DNA of 64,000 nt from contig NZ_VKDC01000003.1 in NCBI RefSeq assembly GCF_007097395.1, positions 186,001 through 250,000 of the forward strand, given 5' to 3'. Below, piece after piece: positions 1 to 9,310 of the stretch. Made by a program: the position numbers and the translations under genes. The DNA comes from Fulvivirga sp. M361. Its GTDB lineage: Bacteria; Bacteroidota; Bacteroidia; Cytophagales; Cyclobacteriaceae. Positions within the stretch are counted from its first letter, which is position 1. Each line of letters starts with the position of its first letter. The notes beneath the pieces are model-generated. The model did no database searches. It saw only the letters and a program-made list of their open reading frames with translations, and was not told the origin of the DNA.

Positions 1-804
1 ACAAGTATTAACGATGATTTCCTTGATGAGGACACAAATACGATCAACCCTCCAAATACTGGTTCGAGACTTAAGGTGGGTGAGCCCATAGGGCTTATCT
101 TCGGATATGTAGCCGATGGTATTTTCCAAGAGCAATCCGAAATTGATGCTCTTAACGCCTCTGCGCCTGATGGCAGTTACCAAAGAGATGGAACGGCACC
201 CGGTGATTTGAGATTTCTTGATATTAACGGGCCGGATGGAATACCGGATGGAGAGGTTAATGCTTTCGATCAAACAATTATTGGTGACACTCAAGCGGAT
301 TGGTTCGGTGGTTTTACCAATACGCTTACTTATAAAGGTCTTACGTTAACAGCCTTATTTACTTATTCCATCGGCAATGACTTGTTTTGGGAAAGTCAAC
401 GTGTAGGTATTACGTTTGCAAGTGCCTTTGCCAGCGAGAATAAGATCGCTGAAGTGTTAAATAATTGGACAGCAGAAAACCCTACCGATCAGCCAAGATC
501 GGTTTTTCTTGACCCAAATGATAATGACCGTTTTTCAAGCTATTATGTGCATGATGCTTCTTATCTCCGCTTGAAAAATATCAGTTTGTCATATCAATTG
601 CCTGCATCTATCTTGAAAAGAACGAAATTCATTAACACCTGTGTGTTCCATGTATCGGCAACTAATCTATTAACATTTACTAACTATCCCGGTGCAGATC
701 CCGAGACTAACAATTTGTTTAACAATGATGTAAGCTCAGGCAGGGATAATAATCGCTTTCCACAAGCAAGGTTATACAGCGGGGGAGTAAGAATAAGCTT
801 TTAA
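1..804 (+). CDS. SusC/RagA-family TonB-linked outer membrane transporter, C-terminal part
   Basis: The reading frame is open from the first base of the window, so the gene starts upstream; 267 codons are visible. The product is the C-terminal strand region of a SusC-type beta-barrel, which imports oligosaccharides or peptides across the outer membrane using TonB energy. Typical SusC features are visible: a GEPIGLIFGYVADGIFQ stretch, an aspartate-rich DINGPDGIPDG loop, the W-FGGFTNTLTYKG strand and a final aromatic residue (RISF), as expected for a C-terminal barrel strand. A SusD gene follows after 20 bases, the normal order of such a pair. The substrate cannot be told from this fragment. Start and N-terminal plug are outside the window. 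Confidence 0.95.
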   Translation, partial: TSINDDFLDEDTNTINPPNTGSRLKVGEPIGLIFGYVADGIFQEQSEIDALNASAPDGSYQRDGTAPGDLRFLDINGPDGIPDGEVNAFDQTIIGDTQADWFGGFTNTLTYKGLTLTALFTYSIGNDLFWESQRVGITFASAFASENKIAEVLNNWTAENPTDQPRSVFLDPNDNDRFSSYYVHDASYLRLKNISLSYQLPASILKRTKFINTCVFHVSATNLLTFTNYPGADPETNNLFNNDVSSGRDNNRFPQARLYSGGVRISF

Positions 805-824
805 TATAATTCAAACTGATAAAT

Positions 825-2186
825 ATGAAGCATATATATATAATACTTATAATTATTTTAACCATTACAGGATGTGGCTTAACGGATGTCTTAGATAATG
901 AACCACCTAATAATCTTGTTCCTGAAAATGTGGTTAATGATGTATCAGGTGCTGAAAATCTACTCAATGGCGCTTATGCCACACTAAATGAGCAGGGTTA
1001 TTATTTGCATACAGAGTATACACCGGGTCTGTTGAGTGGTAGTATGGAAATTCGTACGACTATAGGTGATGCGCAATTGGAGCAAAATGCTGTTGAGACT
1101 GATAATTCAGTTACTTTGCCAACGCTGTGGGGTGTATTTTATGAGATGATCAATGCGGCTAACAATGTTATTGATTTAGTTCCTGAATTGGATGACAACC
1201 TATTCTTGAACGGCCGTAAGGAAGAAATAATTGGCGAAGCCCATTTTCTAAGAGCTATGGCTCATTTCGATGCACTCAGGTATTTTGGGCAGTTCTATGA
1301 CCTTAATAGCGCACTAGGGGTAATAACTCGTACAGAACCATCTGATTTTGTAACAAGGAACCTGGGACGAAGTAGTGTGAGAGATGTTTATGAATTGATT
1401 ATAGAAGATCTGGATGTTGCTATTAATCAATCGCCTGATCTCACTGTGCCCTATTACAGTTCAAAAACGTCGGCGAAAGCACTGAAAGCGCGAGTTAGGC
1501 TGTACATGGGTGAATACGCTGAGGCGGCCGTATTGGCTGATGAAGTGATTGAGGAAGGTCTCGTTTCACTCAGTTCTACATTTGCCGATGTATTTGATGA
1601 TGGAATTACATCAGATGAGATGATCTTTATGCGCTATCGGGATGATGTGAATTTTAACAGTGCGCTATTAAATAGGAAAAGATTTCAATATGGCTTTAGA
1701 TGGTATCAAGCTGGTGAATGGCTTGTGGATCTTATGGGCACTGATCCCAGAGCAGGTGAGACTTATTCTTTGAGTAATTTAAGTATACAGAAAGTCTATA
1801 ATATTGATACTTATAATCCTACATATTATATACGTCTGGCTGAGATGTATCTTATTAAGTCAGAAGGACTGGCCCGGAGTGGAGCTTCGTTAGAAGAAGC
1901 TAAAGCTCCCTTGGAAGAAATACGGTCGCGTGCGTTCGGATCACCACAAATTTCTGCTGCTACCACGATCCCTGAGCTACTTGACGAAATTTATACAGAA
2001 ATTGTTCTGGAGTTGTCCTTTGAACATGGAGCCGAATGGTTTGCCGGTATTCGCTTCGATAAAATTATAGATAACAAGCCGACGGTTACATCAATAGATC
2101 AGTATATATTACCAATTCCACAATCAGAGATTGATGCTAATGGTGCACTTAGTATAGGAGATCAAAACCCTGGATATACACAATAA
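825..2186 (+). CDS. SusD/RagB-family surface glycan-binding lipoprotein
   Basis: The 453-residue product has a lipoprotein signal (hydrophobic stretch then LTITGCG, lipidated Cys 17) and is expected on the outer membrane surface as the lid of the SusC channel just upstream. SusD hallmarks are an N-terminal helical, TPR-like region with the AHFLRAMAHFDALRYFG segment around residue 140, and the C-terminal RagB signature YYIRLAEMYLIKSEGLAR around residue 330, then a VLELSFEHGAEWFAGIRF segment. It is at the short end for the family. No glycosidase follows; the next genes are an HTH protein and an unrelated barrel protein, so this pair may be a lone transporter, or its enzymes lie upstream of the window. 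Confidence 0.95.
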   Translation: MKHIYIILIIILTITGCGLTDVLDNEPPNNLVPENVVNDVSGAENLLNGAYATLNEQGYYLHTEYTPGLLSGSMEIRTTIGDAQLEQNAVETDNSVTLPTLWGVFYEMINAANNVIDLVPELDDNLFLNGRKEEIIGEAHFLRAMAHFDALRYFGQFYDLNSALGVITRTEPSDFVTRNLGRSSVRDVYELIIEDLDVAINQSPDLTVPYYSSKTSAKALKARVRLYMGEYAEAAVLADEVIEEGLVSLSSTFADVFDDGITSDEMIFMRYRDDVNFNSALLNRKRFQYGFRWYQAGEWLVDLMGTDPRAGETYSLSNLSIQKVYNIDTYNPTYYIRLAEMYLIKSEGLARSGASLEEAKAPLEEIRSRAFGSPQISAATTIPELLDEIYTEIVLELSFEHGAEWFAGIRFDKIIDNKPTVTSIDQYILPIPQSEIDANGALSIGDQNPGYTQ

Positions 2187-2189
2187 AAA

Positions 2190-2294
2190 TTTCAACATAG
2201 TTGAAAAGACGTATGGGGTATTGTCTCTTGTTTGGTTTAGGTTAACGATGATACCTCGTACGTCTATAAATTAACACTTTAAACTGCGGTTTAA
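2190..2294 (+). terminator. Run of hairpins after the first SusD gene, probable terminator or mRNA end
   Basis: Directly after the SusD stop there is a perfect 7-base inverted repeat with a 3-base loop (2190-2196 / 2200-2206). It is followed by a 15-bp stem whose arms, 2207-2221 and 2251-2265, pair along their whole length with two G-U pairs around a 29-base loop. A third, small hairpin (TTAAAC / GTTTAA) lies at 2279-2294. There is no strong T-run, so this could be an mRNA-stabilising 3' end rather than a classical intrinsic terminator. Confidence 0.55.
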
Positions 2295-2429
2295 CCCTCA
2301 TTTTATGAATAACAACCATTTGTACGTAACCAATAGCATTACTTACAGTCTTCTTTCGGTTCTCCGGAAATCGTGCAAAGTATTCGATGAACCAAGATAT
2401 GATTCACCAATACCAGTGATTTATAGCTG

Positions 2430-2687
2430 ATGCCATTAAAAAAATACATAGCCAGAGTAGAACAGTTTGACCAATTGATCAAATTGAAAGCGACAGGAAC
2501 ACCCTCCGAATGTGCGGAAAAATTAGGGATTTCAAAAAGGTCACTGTATGAATTGGTGGCTGAGTTGAAGGATGGTTTTGAGTTTCCAATCGAGTATAAC
2601 CGAACCCGAAGGAGTTTTATTTATACCCGGCAAGGCACTATGTGTACCCTTAATTTTGAAAAGCTAAATGAGGTGGATAACGGCTAA
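2430..2687 (+). CDS. Small helix-turn-helix protein
   Basis: This 85-residue product has a clear HTH_11/DeoR-like helix-turn-helix. The first helix is around residues 8-22 (RVEQFDQLIKLKATGT), the turn is PSECAEKLGISKRSLY and the recognition helix includes SKRSLYELVAELK. A short beta wing follows. It has no effector domain. Proteins of this size and make-up are common single genes in Bacteroidota and are presumed DNA-binding; the target is unknown. It stands alone, 164 bases after the hairpins of the SusCD unit and 373 bases before the next gene. Confidence 0.75.
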   Translation: MPLKKYIARVEQFDQLIKLKATGTPSECAEKLGISKRSLYELVAELKDGFEFPIEYNRTRRSFIYTRQGTMCTLNFEKLNEVDNG

Positions 2688-3060
2688 TAAGATATTGAAT
2701 TTGGTAAGTGCAGTATTGTTGCACTCATTGATTTTACTTTAGTGATTGGTTGTAGACTTTAATGAATAACATAGCTCTGGAGCGACCTACTACTTTGACC
2801 TGATTCTGAGCTTTGTGACTTTGATAAAATGGTAGCCTCGAAGGCCATACATATAAACTGATTAAAATGCTTGAAGTTGGGTTGTAGTGGTGATGTGACT
2901 TCCGCATAGACCGTAGGAAATGGGTGTCTGTTTCCACGATTATCAAAAAAAAGTATGCTATTATGTATTAAGAATAACCTAAGGCGAGTTTAGCATTACT
3001 CCCAAAACAAAACAGTATTGTGTCCAGCTAGTATGTTTTGTTCACCCGATTAAAAATCAG
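2688..3060. other. Intergenic region, no gene seen
   Basis: A 373-base AT-rich spacer. A small inverted repeat AGTGCA / TGCACT lies at about 2707-2725. I see no convincing ORF, RNA gene or promoter match. Confidence 0.6.
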
Positions 3061-5469
3061 ATGCGTTATTATTGCTTATTATGTTGCCTGTTTTGTTTTC
3101 AATTTTCCTATTCACAAGTAGATCCTGACTCAGCAATCAAGAAAATTAGGGTTGAGGGAAAGGTAATGGATTCCCTGAAAAATGAGCTTCCCTATGCTCA
3201 TGTAGTTTTTACATCGATAGAAACACAAAAAAAGGTTGCGGCTGTAACTCAGGATCAAGGCCTTTTTTCTATACAACTTACTCCGGGAGAATACACCGTA
3301 GAGGTGAGTTTTTTAGGCTATTTAAACCATACTCAAACGTATTTCCTGCAAAAGGATACAACACTGCCTGCTATTGTTTTGAAGGAAGGGGATCTTCAAT
3401 TAGACGAAGTCGTCATAAAAGCTGAACTTGAAAAAGACATTGAACATAGTGCTACAGGGATGACTTTTAATATCAAAAATGATTCATTATATAAAAAACT
3501 GTCCATCATAGAGGTATTGTCTTTTCTTCCCGGTGTACAGTTGGATGAAGAGGGCAATGTTTCCCTGGAAGGTTCACCCGCCACGATAATGCTCAACGGC
3601 AGATCGGCCAGATTATCGAAAGGGTTGCTCAACAATATCCTGGAAACCATGCAGGGCGATCAAATAGAGCGTATTGAATTGATCAGTACTCCTTCCGCCA
3701 AACATGGGGGCCGGGTAAAAACGATCATTGATATTGACCTGAAAAAACAACGTAAAGATGGTATATCGGGATCTGCTTCTGTTCGAGCCAGAAATGCCAA
3801 TTTAAGCGTTTTTCCTTCAGTAAGCCTCAACTATAAAATTGGTAAACTGATCTTTTCGGGTGCTGCCGGACCTTATTCCTACGCAAGAAGGGTCTCATCT
3901 TCTTTTGTGATCCGGGAACCAAGTGATCGGAGTTTATTCTTCAATGAAGAACAGAAGACGGTATCCAGGTACGATAGCAGGTACAGCAGATTAGGTGTGG
4001 ACTATACCATTAATAAATACCATTCAATCGGGGGGAATGTTGGTTTTGATAATGCAAACACAACAACAAAGACTGACTTTACTACAGAAAAGTTTGAGCA
4101 GGAAAACCTTCTAACCACCCAGTTGAATTTCAATGATAATAGTGATGAGGTACGTTCCCATTTTGCTGATCTGGCATATCGTTATGATATAGGAGAAAAA
4201 GGTGCTCGCCTGGACATAGCGGGTAATTACCGGTTGAATGATACTGAAAATAATCACCTTAACAGCAACGAACTGGTCCTGGTGAATGATCTTGATTCAA
4301 TCACAACGTTGAACAGAGATAAGAAGGCGCAAAATAACCGGCAAGTTAGTGGCCGACTGGACTATACCTTACCCATAAAAAACAGAAAGTGGAACTTTGA
4401 AACAGGGCTGAAATATGATTTTTTATCCATAGAAGATAACAATGTACTCGAAACATTTAATGAAGGGGGAGAAGCGTTTCAAATCGATCCGACATTCACC
4501 AACTCATTTGAATATCGTGAAGAAGTCTATGCAGGATACGCATCTGTCGCATCAAATCATGAACGTTTAAAGTATTCTCTTGGCGTCAGGGTAGAACGAG
4601 TGGAAACCAGAAGCTTTTCCATTACGTCAGACCGGGCGTTCAATAATTCATTTAATAATGTTTTACCGGTGATCATTGTCAAATACATGCTTGGGGAAAA
4701 ACAAACCAGTAATATCAATGCCTCTTATAGAAAAGGATATAATTTACCTCCCTACATACAATTAAACCCCTTCGAAGTTTTTGTGAATTCAACGATGATA
4801 CGACGCGGAAATCCAAAACTGACACAAAGTATTTATCACCTTCTTAAACTAGGGTATACCCTTAAAAACAAATATTTCTTTTCAGTCAATGCTAATTTTT
4901 ACAACAACCTATTTGCCAGTACACAGCTTCTTGAAAATGATGTAGCGATTATGTCATATCAAAATTTAGGTACAAGGTCTTTATACAGGTTAAACTTCAA
5001 TACCAATTTTAAGCTGGTGCCTTGGTGGAGGGTGAATATTATTAGTCAATTGATTTACAGTGTTTTAGACAATAATCGAACCAGTAATAAAGTATTTACG
5101 GGCAGTGCCACTCTAGCTAATACCTTTACATTGCCAGCTGATTTTGTTTTAAATATAAGGTCATCGTTTAGCAATGGTGAGGCCTATGGTTTTGGTGAAC
5201 CTAATCGTTTTATCCGTGTGAATTCAACAGCGAGTGTATCAAAGCAATTTTTCAATAAGAAGGCCAGGTTATCCATTAGTGTTTCGGACATCTTTGGGGT
5301 TACAAACAGAGAGAAAACTACTTTTGTATTAGATGAAACCACCATTTCAGCAAGGTCCGAAGTGCCACGACCTTTGATGATGTTCGTTTTTTCTTACCGC
5401 TTTTCATCAGGGGAAAAGATTAACAAAAAGGCCAAAAAGACCAGTGGTGTGGACGGGTCGAGGTTTTAA
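3061..5469 (+). CDS. TonB-receptor-like outer membrane beta-barrel protein with N-terminal CarboxypepD_reg domain
   Basis: The 802-residue product has a signal peptide (cleavage after SYSQ, about residue 19). A carboxypeptidase-D-regulatory-like beta sandwich (about 29-115; KVMDSLKNELPYAHVVF, SFLGYL) ends with LDEVVIKAELEKDIEHS. A plug-like domain (about 125-225, with the PGVQLDEEGNVSLEGSPATIMLNGR stretch split by an NGR turn) leads into a long barrel. This is the architecture of the 'outer membrane beta-barrel family protein' (OMP_b-brl_3) group rather than of SusC, and no SusD follows. These proteins are often of unknown substrate. The C-terminus has a short basic tail after the last strand (KKAKKTSG), which is unusual for a barrel end. 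It is probably monocistronic; a shared hairpin separates it from the convergent M16 gene. Confidence 0.9.
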   Translation: MRYYCLLCCLFCFQFSYSQVDPDSAIKKIRVEGKVMDSLKNELPYAHVVFTSIETQKKVAAVTQDQGLFSIQLTPGEYTVEVSFLGYLNHTQTYFLQKDTTLPAIVLKEGDLQLDEVVIKAELEKDIEHSATGMTFNIKNDSLYKKLSIIEVLSFLPGVQLDEEGNVSLEGSPATIMLNGRSARLSKGLLNNILETMQGDQIERIELISTPSAKHGGRVKTIIDIDLKKQRKDGISGSASVRARNANLSVFPSVSLNYKIGKLIFSGAAGPYSYARRVSSSFVIREPSDRSLFFNEEQKTVSRYDSRYSRLGVDYTINKYHSIGGNVGFDNANTTTKTDFTTEKFEQENLLTTQLNFNDNSDEVRSHFADLAYRYDIGEKGARLDIAGNYRLNDTENNHLNSNELVLVNDLDSITTLNRDKKAQNNRQVSGRLDYTLPIKNRKWNFETGLKYDFLSIEDNNVLETFNEGGEAFQIDPTFTNSFEYREEVYAGYASVASNHERLKYSLGVRVERVETRSFSITSDRAFNNSFNNVLPVIIVKYMLGEKQTSNINASYRKGYNLPPYIQLNPFEVFVNSTMIRRGNPKLTQSIYHLLKLGYTLKNKYFFSVNANFYNNLFASTQLLENDVAIMSYQNLGTRSLYRLNFNTNFKLVPWWRVNIISQLIYSVLDNNRTSNKVFTGSATLANTFTLPADFVLNIRSSFSNGEAYGFGEPNRFIRVNSTASVSKQFFNKKARLSISVSDIFGVTNREKTTFVLDETTISARSEVPRPLMMFVFSYRFSSGEKINKKAKKTSGVDGSRF

Positions 5470-5627
5470 ACCTGTTTTACCCCATCCATTTATCAGCTTC
5501 CGGTACCAGTATCCACCACACGGTATGCTCCAGGCTCTTCGCTATGCTTTTTCCCTAAGGAACAAAATGAATTTTCGGTAAAACCCTAATCAGGCCACAT
5601 TGAAAGATGGAGGTATCCGATTAAAAA

Positions 5628-5664
5628 AAGGAGATGCCCCAAATTTTGAGACATCCCCTTATAA
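5628..5664. terminator. Bidirectional hairpin terminator between convergent genes
   Basis: An imperfect stem (about AAGG-GATG at 5628-5637 with CATCCCCTT at 5652-5660) is preceded by a run of A and sits between the ends of the barrel-protein gene and the M16 gene. It suits termination in both directions, better for the minus strand, where the A-run reads as T. Confidence 0.55.
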
Positions 5665-5767
5665 CGATCCGTAAAATCCAAATGAGTTATTAATGACTTA
5701 GTGTGGTACTTTATTCTCTGTATTCCAATCGTTTAACATTGGCAGAATGGACATTGAAAAATTATAA

Positions 5768-8626
5768 TTAGTACTTCTCCTCCAGCTTATAATCAGGCGT
5801 TTCAACCTTCTCCTCCGGCATCAGAATAAAGGTGGCATGCTCTTTTTTGAAGTATATGTTTGCGGCCTCTTTAAAATCTTCCGCAGTAAGCCGGTTAATG
5901 TCCGCCTCATAGTCTAATATCTTCGCCGGGTCAAGACCGTATTCGTGGGCCGTTTTCAATTTTGATACCCAATACCCATTATACTTTAATCCTTCTTCAG
6001 CATTGGTCAGTTCGGCTTCTTTGATCTTGTTTAGATCTTCTTCGGAAATAGTTTCTGTTTTTAGTTTTTCTATTTCCTCCAGTACTTTGTCCGTTAAAGC
6101 ATCTACGTTTTCCGGGGCGCAGGTAAAGGCTACTTGCATTCGGTACCAGTCATAAGGCCGGTCGCTGGCGAAACCAGAAACCCTTACACCGTAGACTCCG
6201 GCCATTTTTTCACGCATTTCTTCTGTAAGTTTGATTTTTAGAAGCTTTGCTAACAAACTCAATTGATTTTTCTTTTCCAGCGAAAAATCCAGCTTGCCAA
6301 CAAATTGCAGATCTACCTGGCTTTTCTCCTCTACACCTTTTACTATGGTTTTTTTAATAGACCCTTCAGCGTAACGTAATCCGATGTCTTTCCAGGAGCT
6401 TGTCTCCTGCATGTTTGAAGGAAGACTTCCCAAATATTGAGTAGTTAAATTTTTGACCTTGTCCACATCAAAACTTCCTACAAAGATGAAGGTGAAGCCA
6501 TTGGCAGATGAAAAACGATCTTTATAAAACCCGTAGGCCTGGTCCAGCATCAATTCATTATTTATTTGGCCCTCAGTCATAGAGATACCTCTAAGGTGGT
6601 TATTGCTCATGGTCTCTCTAACTTTCATGCTGAAATATGCCCCCGGGCTGGATTCCATATTTTTCATTAGCGATGCAGTAGTCGCTTTTTTAGCGTCAAA
6701 TACATTTTCATCCTTGTTGGGAGCCGTAAAATATAGGTGGGTCATCTGAAGCATCCTTTCCAGGTTAGCTTCGGAACTTGAGCCAGAAAAAAGATCATCG
6801 TAATAATTAATGATAGGACGTGCCGAGACGGTCTTACCCATGTTCAGCTTTTTCAGGTCCGTAGTGGATATGCCGTTTATTCCACTGGCCCCAACAATGT
6901 TACTTGCATAGTAAGCCGATACAAAAATGGAGTCGGGTGCCTGGGAACTCCCGCCAGGTCTAAAGCCCGACATAGAAATCAAATCGTTTTGTAACTCCGT
7001 TGGCTTAACGATTACTGTTACTCCATTGGATAGTTTCCAGGTGGTTACATTCACCTTTTCATTATAATTGGTCTCCACTATTTCTCCGGGTGTTGGCTTT
7101 TTTGTCATCAATTGAACATCTCCCAGGCTATCTTCGTACTTGTCGATTTTCTTCGTTGAAATAGTATTCAACAGGTCGTTGATCTCTTTTTCGTCCGGTA
7201 GTTTCAACGATTCTTTAAGAGGCGCGCTAAGTATCGCCGAGATATTATTCTCACCTACCCAATCACTGGCTACTTTATTAACTTCTGTCAGGGTGATTCC
7301 GGGCAGCATACCTTTGTAGAATTCATAATTGAATGCCTCACCTACGATAGGTTTATTATCCATAAAATGATCTGTGTATTGCTCCACATAATACCGCGAT
7401 GATATTTTTCCGGCTTCCTTATAATATGTTTTTGTATTATTCAGTAATACAGCTTTATATCGGTCAAGTTCGGACTGTGTAAAACCATACCTTTTTGCAC
7501 GTTCGCCTTCTGTTAAAAGTGCTTCTATACCAGGTAAGATCTCATCTTCTTTGAGTGTAGCCCGTAAATAGTAGCTATCCATATTACTCAAAAAGTCACC
7601 AATGCCGGCGGAGGCAGCCAGTAATGGAGCGTCAGGCAACAATAGCATTTCTGACATCCTTTGACGTAACATTCCCGCATATAACCGATGCACCAAATGC
7701 TGCCTGTAGTCGTTCAAGGTGTTTTGTTCATGACCAGACTGCTTATGATAAACGGAAAAACTTACCCTGGTGGCCTCAGTATCTGTGATCACTCCAATTT
7801 TTGAATCATTATGACCGGGAATAGTGTAATGCACTCGCTCCCTGGCATTTTTGACTGACTTTAGGTCCTTAAACAATGTTTTGACCTTTGTTTCTACGCT
7901 TGCCACATCAAAATCACCTACCAGTATTAATGCCATAAGATCCGGTCGATACCAATCCTTGTAAAATCTTGTCAAGGCCTCATACTTTGAGTTCATTATT
8001 ACATCCAAAGTGCCTATAGGTGACCTATCGGCGTACCTTGAATTATTCGTCAATATGGGAATGGATTGGTAGTACATACGCATACCTGCACCACTCCTGG
8101 CCCTTAGTTCTTCTGCTACAACACCGCGTTCGTTATCAATTTCCTCTTCGGAAAAAGTAATGCCGTCAGACCAATCGCGTAATATTTGCAGACTGGTATT
8201 GAAAGTTTGTTCATCATCAGTAGGTACGGATAATTTATAGACAGTTTCGTCAAAACTGGTATGTGCATTTAAATCTGCTCCGAATTCCACCCCCAGGCTT
8301 TGTAAATAGCTGATCAGTTCATTCTTTTCAAAACTCCTGGTCCCATTGAATGCCATGTGTTCTACAAAATGAGCCAATCCAAGCTGGTCTTCGTCTTCTA
8401 AAATAGAACCGGCATTTACAACTAACCTTAATTCAGCCCTGTGCTCTGGTTTTGTGTTTTTCTTAATATAGTAGGTAAGTCCATTATCCAGTTTACCCAT
8501 TTTTATTGTGGGATCAATTGGAATGGGTGAATTAAGATTATTTTCCCCAAATGAGGTCGTCTGAGCCTCCAGGTTATTAACGCCTACAAGTAACAATGCC
8601 AGTATTATTGTTTTAACAGAAATCAT
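5768..8626 (-). CDS. M16-family zinc metallopeptidase (insulinase/pitrilysin type), two-lobed
   Basis: The 952-residue product has a signal peptide (cleaved near NNLEAQ, residue 22), so it is periplasmic or surface-exposed. The inverted zinc motif HFVEH gives ligands His86 and His90 and catalytic Glu89. The third ligand is Glu166 in DNERGVVAEE, at the family's standard distance. After the first M16 + M16_C half (about 40-480) comes a second, inactive half (about 510-930) lacking HxxEH, so one chain forms the whole clam-shell. The length (about 930-960) is usual for Bacteroidota members. The family degrades peptides and partly unfolded proteins; the real substrate is unknown. It stands alone, divergent from the BNR-GH105 gene across a 680-base spacer. 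Confidence 0.95.
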   Translation of the reverse strand: MISVKTIILALLLVGVNNLEAQTTSFGENNLNSPIPIDPTIKMGKLDNGLTYYIKKNTKPEHRAELRLVVNAGSILEDEDQLGLAHFVEHMAFNGTRSFEKNELISYLQSLGVEFGADLNAHTSFDETVYKLSVPTDDEQTFNTSLQILRDWSDGITFSEEEIDNERGVVAEELRARSGAGMRMYYQSIPILTNNSRYADRSPIGTLDVIMNSKYEALTRFYKDWYRPDLMALILVGDFDVASVETKVKTLFKDLKSVKNARERVHYTIPGHNDSKIGVITDTEATRVSFSVYHKQSGHEQNTLNDYRQHLVHRLYAGMLRQRMSEMLLLPDAPLLAASAGIGDFLSNMDSYYLRATLKEDEILPGIEALLTEGERAKRYGFTQSELDRYKAVLLNNTKTYYKEAGKISSRYYVEQYTDHFMDNKPIVGEAFNYEFYKGMLPGITLTEVNKVASDWVGENNISAILSAPLKESLKLPDEKEINDLLNTISTKKIDKYEDSLGDVQLMTKKPTPGEIVETNYNEKVNVTTWKLSNGVTVIVKPTELQNDLISMSGFRPGGSSQAPDSIFVSAYYASNIVGASGINGISTTDLKKLNMGKTVSARPIINYYDDLFSGSSSEANLERMLQMTHLYFTAPNKDENVFDAKKATTASLMKNMESSPGAYFSMKVRETMSNNHLRGISMTEGQINNELMLDQAYGFYKDRFSSANGFTFIFVGSFDVDKVKNLTTQYLGSLPSNMQETSSWKDIGLRYAEGSIKKTIVKGVEEKSQVDLQFVGKLDFSLEKKNQLSLLAKLLKIKLTEEMREKMAGVYGVRVSGFASDRPYDWYRMQVAFTCAPENVDALTDKVLEEIEKLKTETISEEDLNKIKEAELTNAEEGLKYNGYWVSKLKTAHEYGLDPAKILDYEADINRLTAEDFKEAANIYFKKEHATFILMPEEKVETPDYKLEEKY

Positions 8627-9310
8627 TAAACGATGGTGGTTTTACAATGCTTTTAAAATTATCAACAAATGCCGTCTGAGTTCAACGGCACAGGTATTCA
8701 TAAAGTAAAAGTAGAGGTGGAAGATGCGATAATACAGCACCAAATAAGTCTTTTCCCAGCACAAAGTTATTGATGTGGCAGAGTGAAGGGCGACTAAATA
8801 TACCGCCGTTTGATATATTCTTTTATCATAGCGAGTAGGTCGTGCAAACCTCTCAGACAAGCTCTAAGCCTTTATGCTAATCAGAGGATTCGATAAACAC
8901 AGAGCTTTATAGTTGAGTGGGTTGTATTGGAATAATATGAAGAAAAATGTTTTGACTTTAGCATTCTTAAAACCTTCAATATGTATGAATGTTATCAAAA
9001 TGTGTTGATAATGAGATTAGTATGCAATTATTTGTATAGTATGAGATAATATCTCACTATTTCTCAGCTAACGTATTACCGTTCTTTGAATAAGGATTCA
9101 TAAGTGTCATTTTGCAAATAACGACTTAGCCTTCAACACCCTCAACCACTATCTTGGATGAAGGGTTCTATCAATTATTGTCAAAATTTCAAAACTATGG
9201 AAACTTTGTGGTAAAGAGACGAATAGAAAACTTACTTTAACCCTGTACTAAAAGTTCTGAAAACAAATCGTGAAAACTAATAATCATTAACCAGAACATC
9301 ACACGTTAAA
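8627..9310. promoter_or_regulatory. Divergent intergenic region with two perfect palindromes
   Basis: The spacer lies between the M16 and BNR-GH105 genes. TTATCAA / TTGATAA (8992-8998 / 9005-9011) is a perfect 7-base inverted repeat with a 6-base loop. TGAGATA-A-TATCTCA at 9042-9056 is a perfect 7+1+7 palindrome. They lie about 250-320 bases before the BNR-GH105 start and look like operator half-site pairs rather than terminators: low GC, no T-run. No regulator gene is adjacent. The ORF at 8642-8860 on the minus strand looks spurious. Confidence 0.4.

Noticed and set aside
8642-8860. 72-residue minus-strand ORF between the M16 and BNR-GH105 genes
   Set aside because: Irregular composition with no motif; looks like chance.
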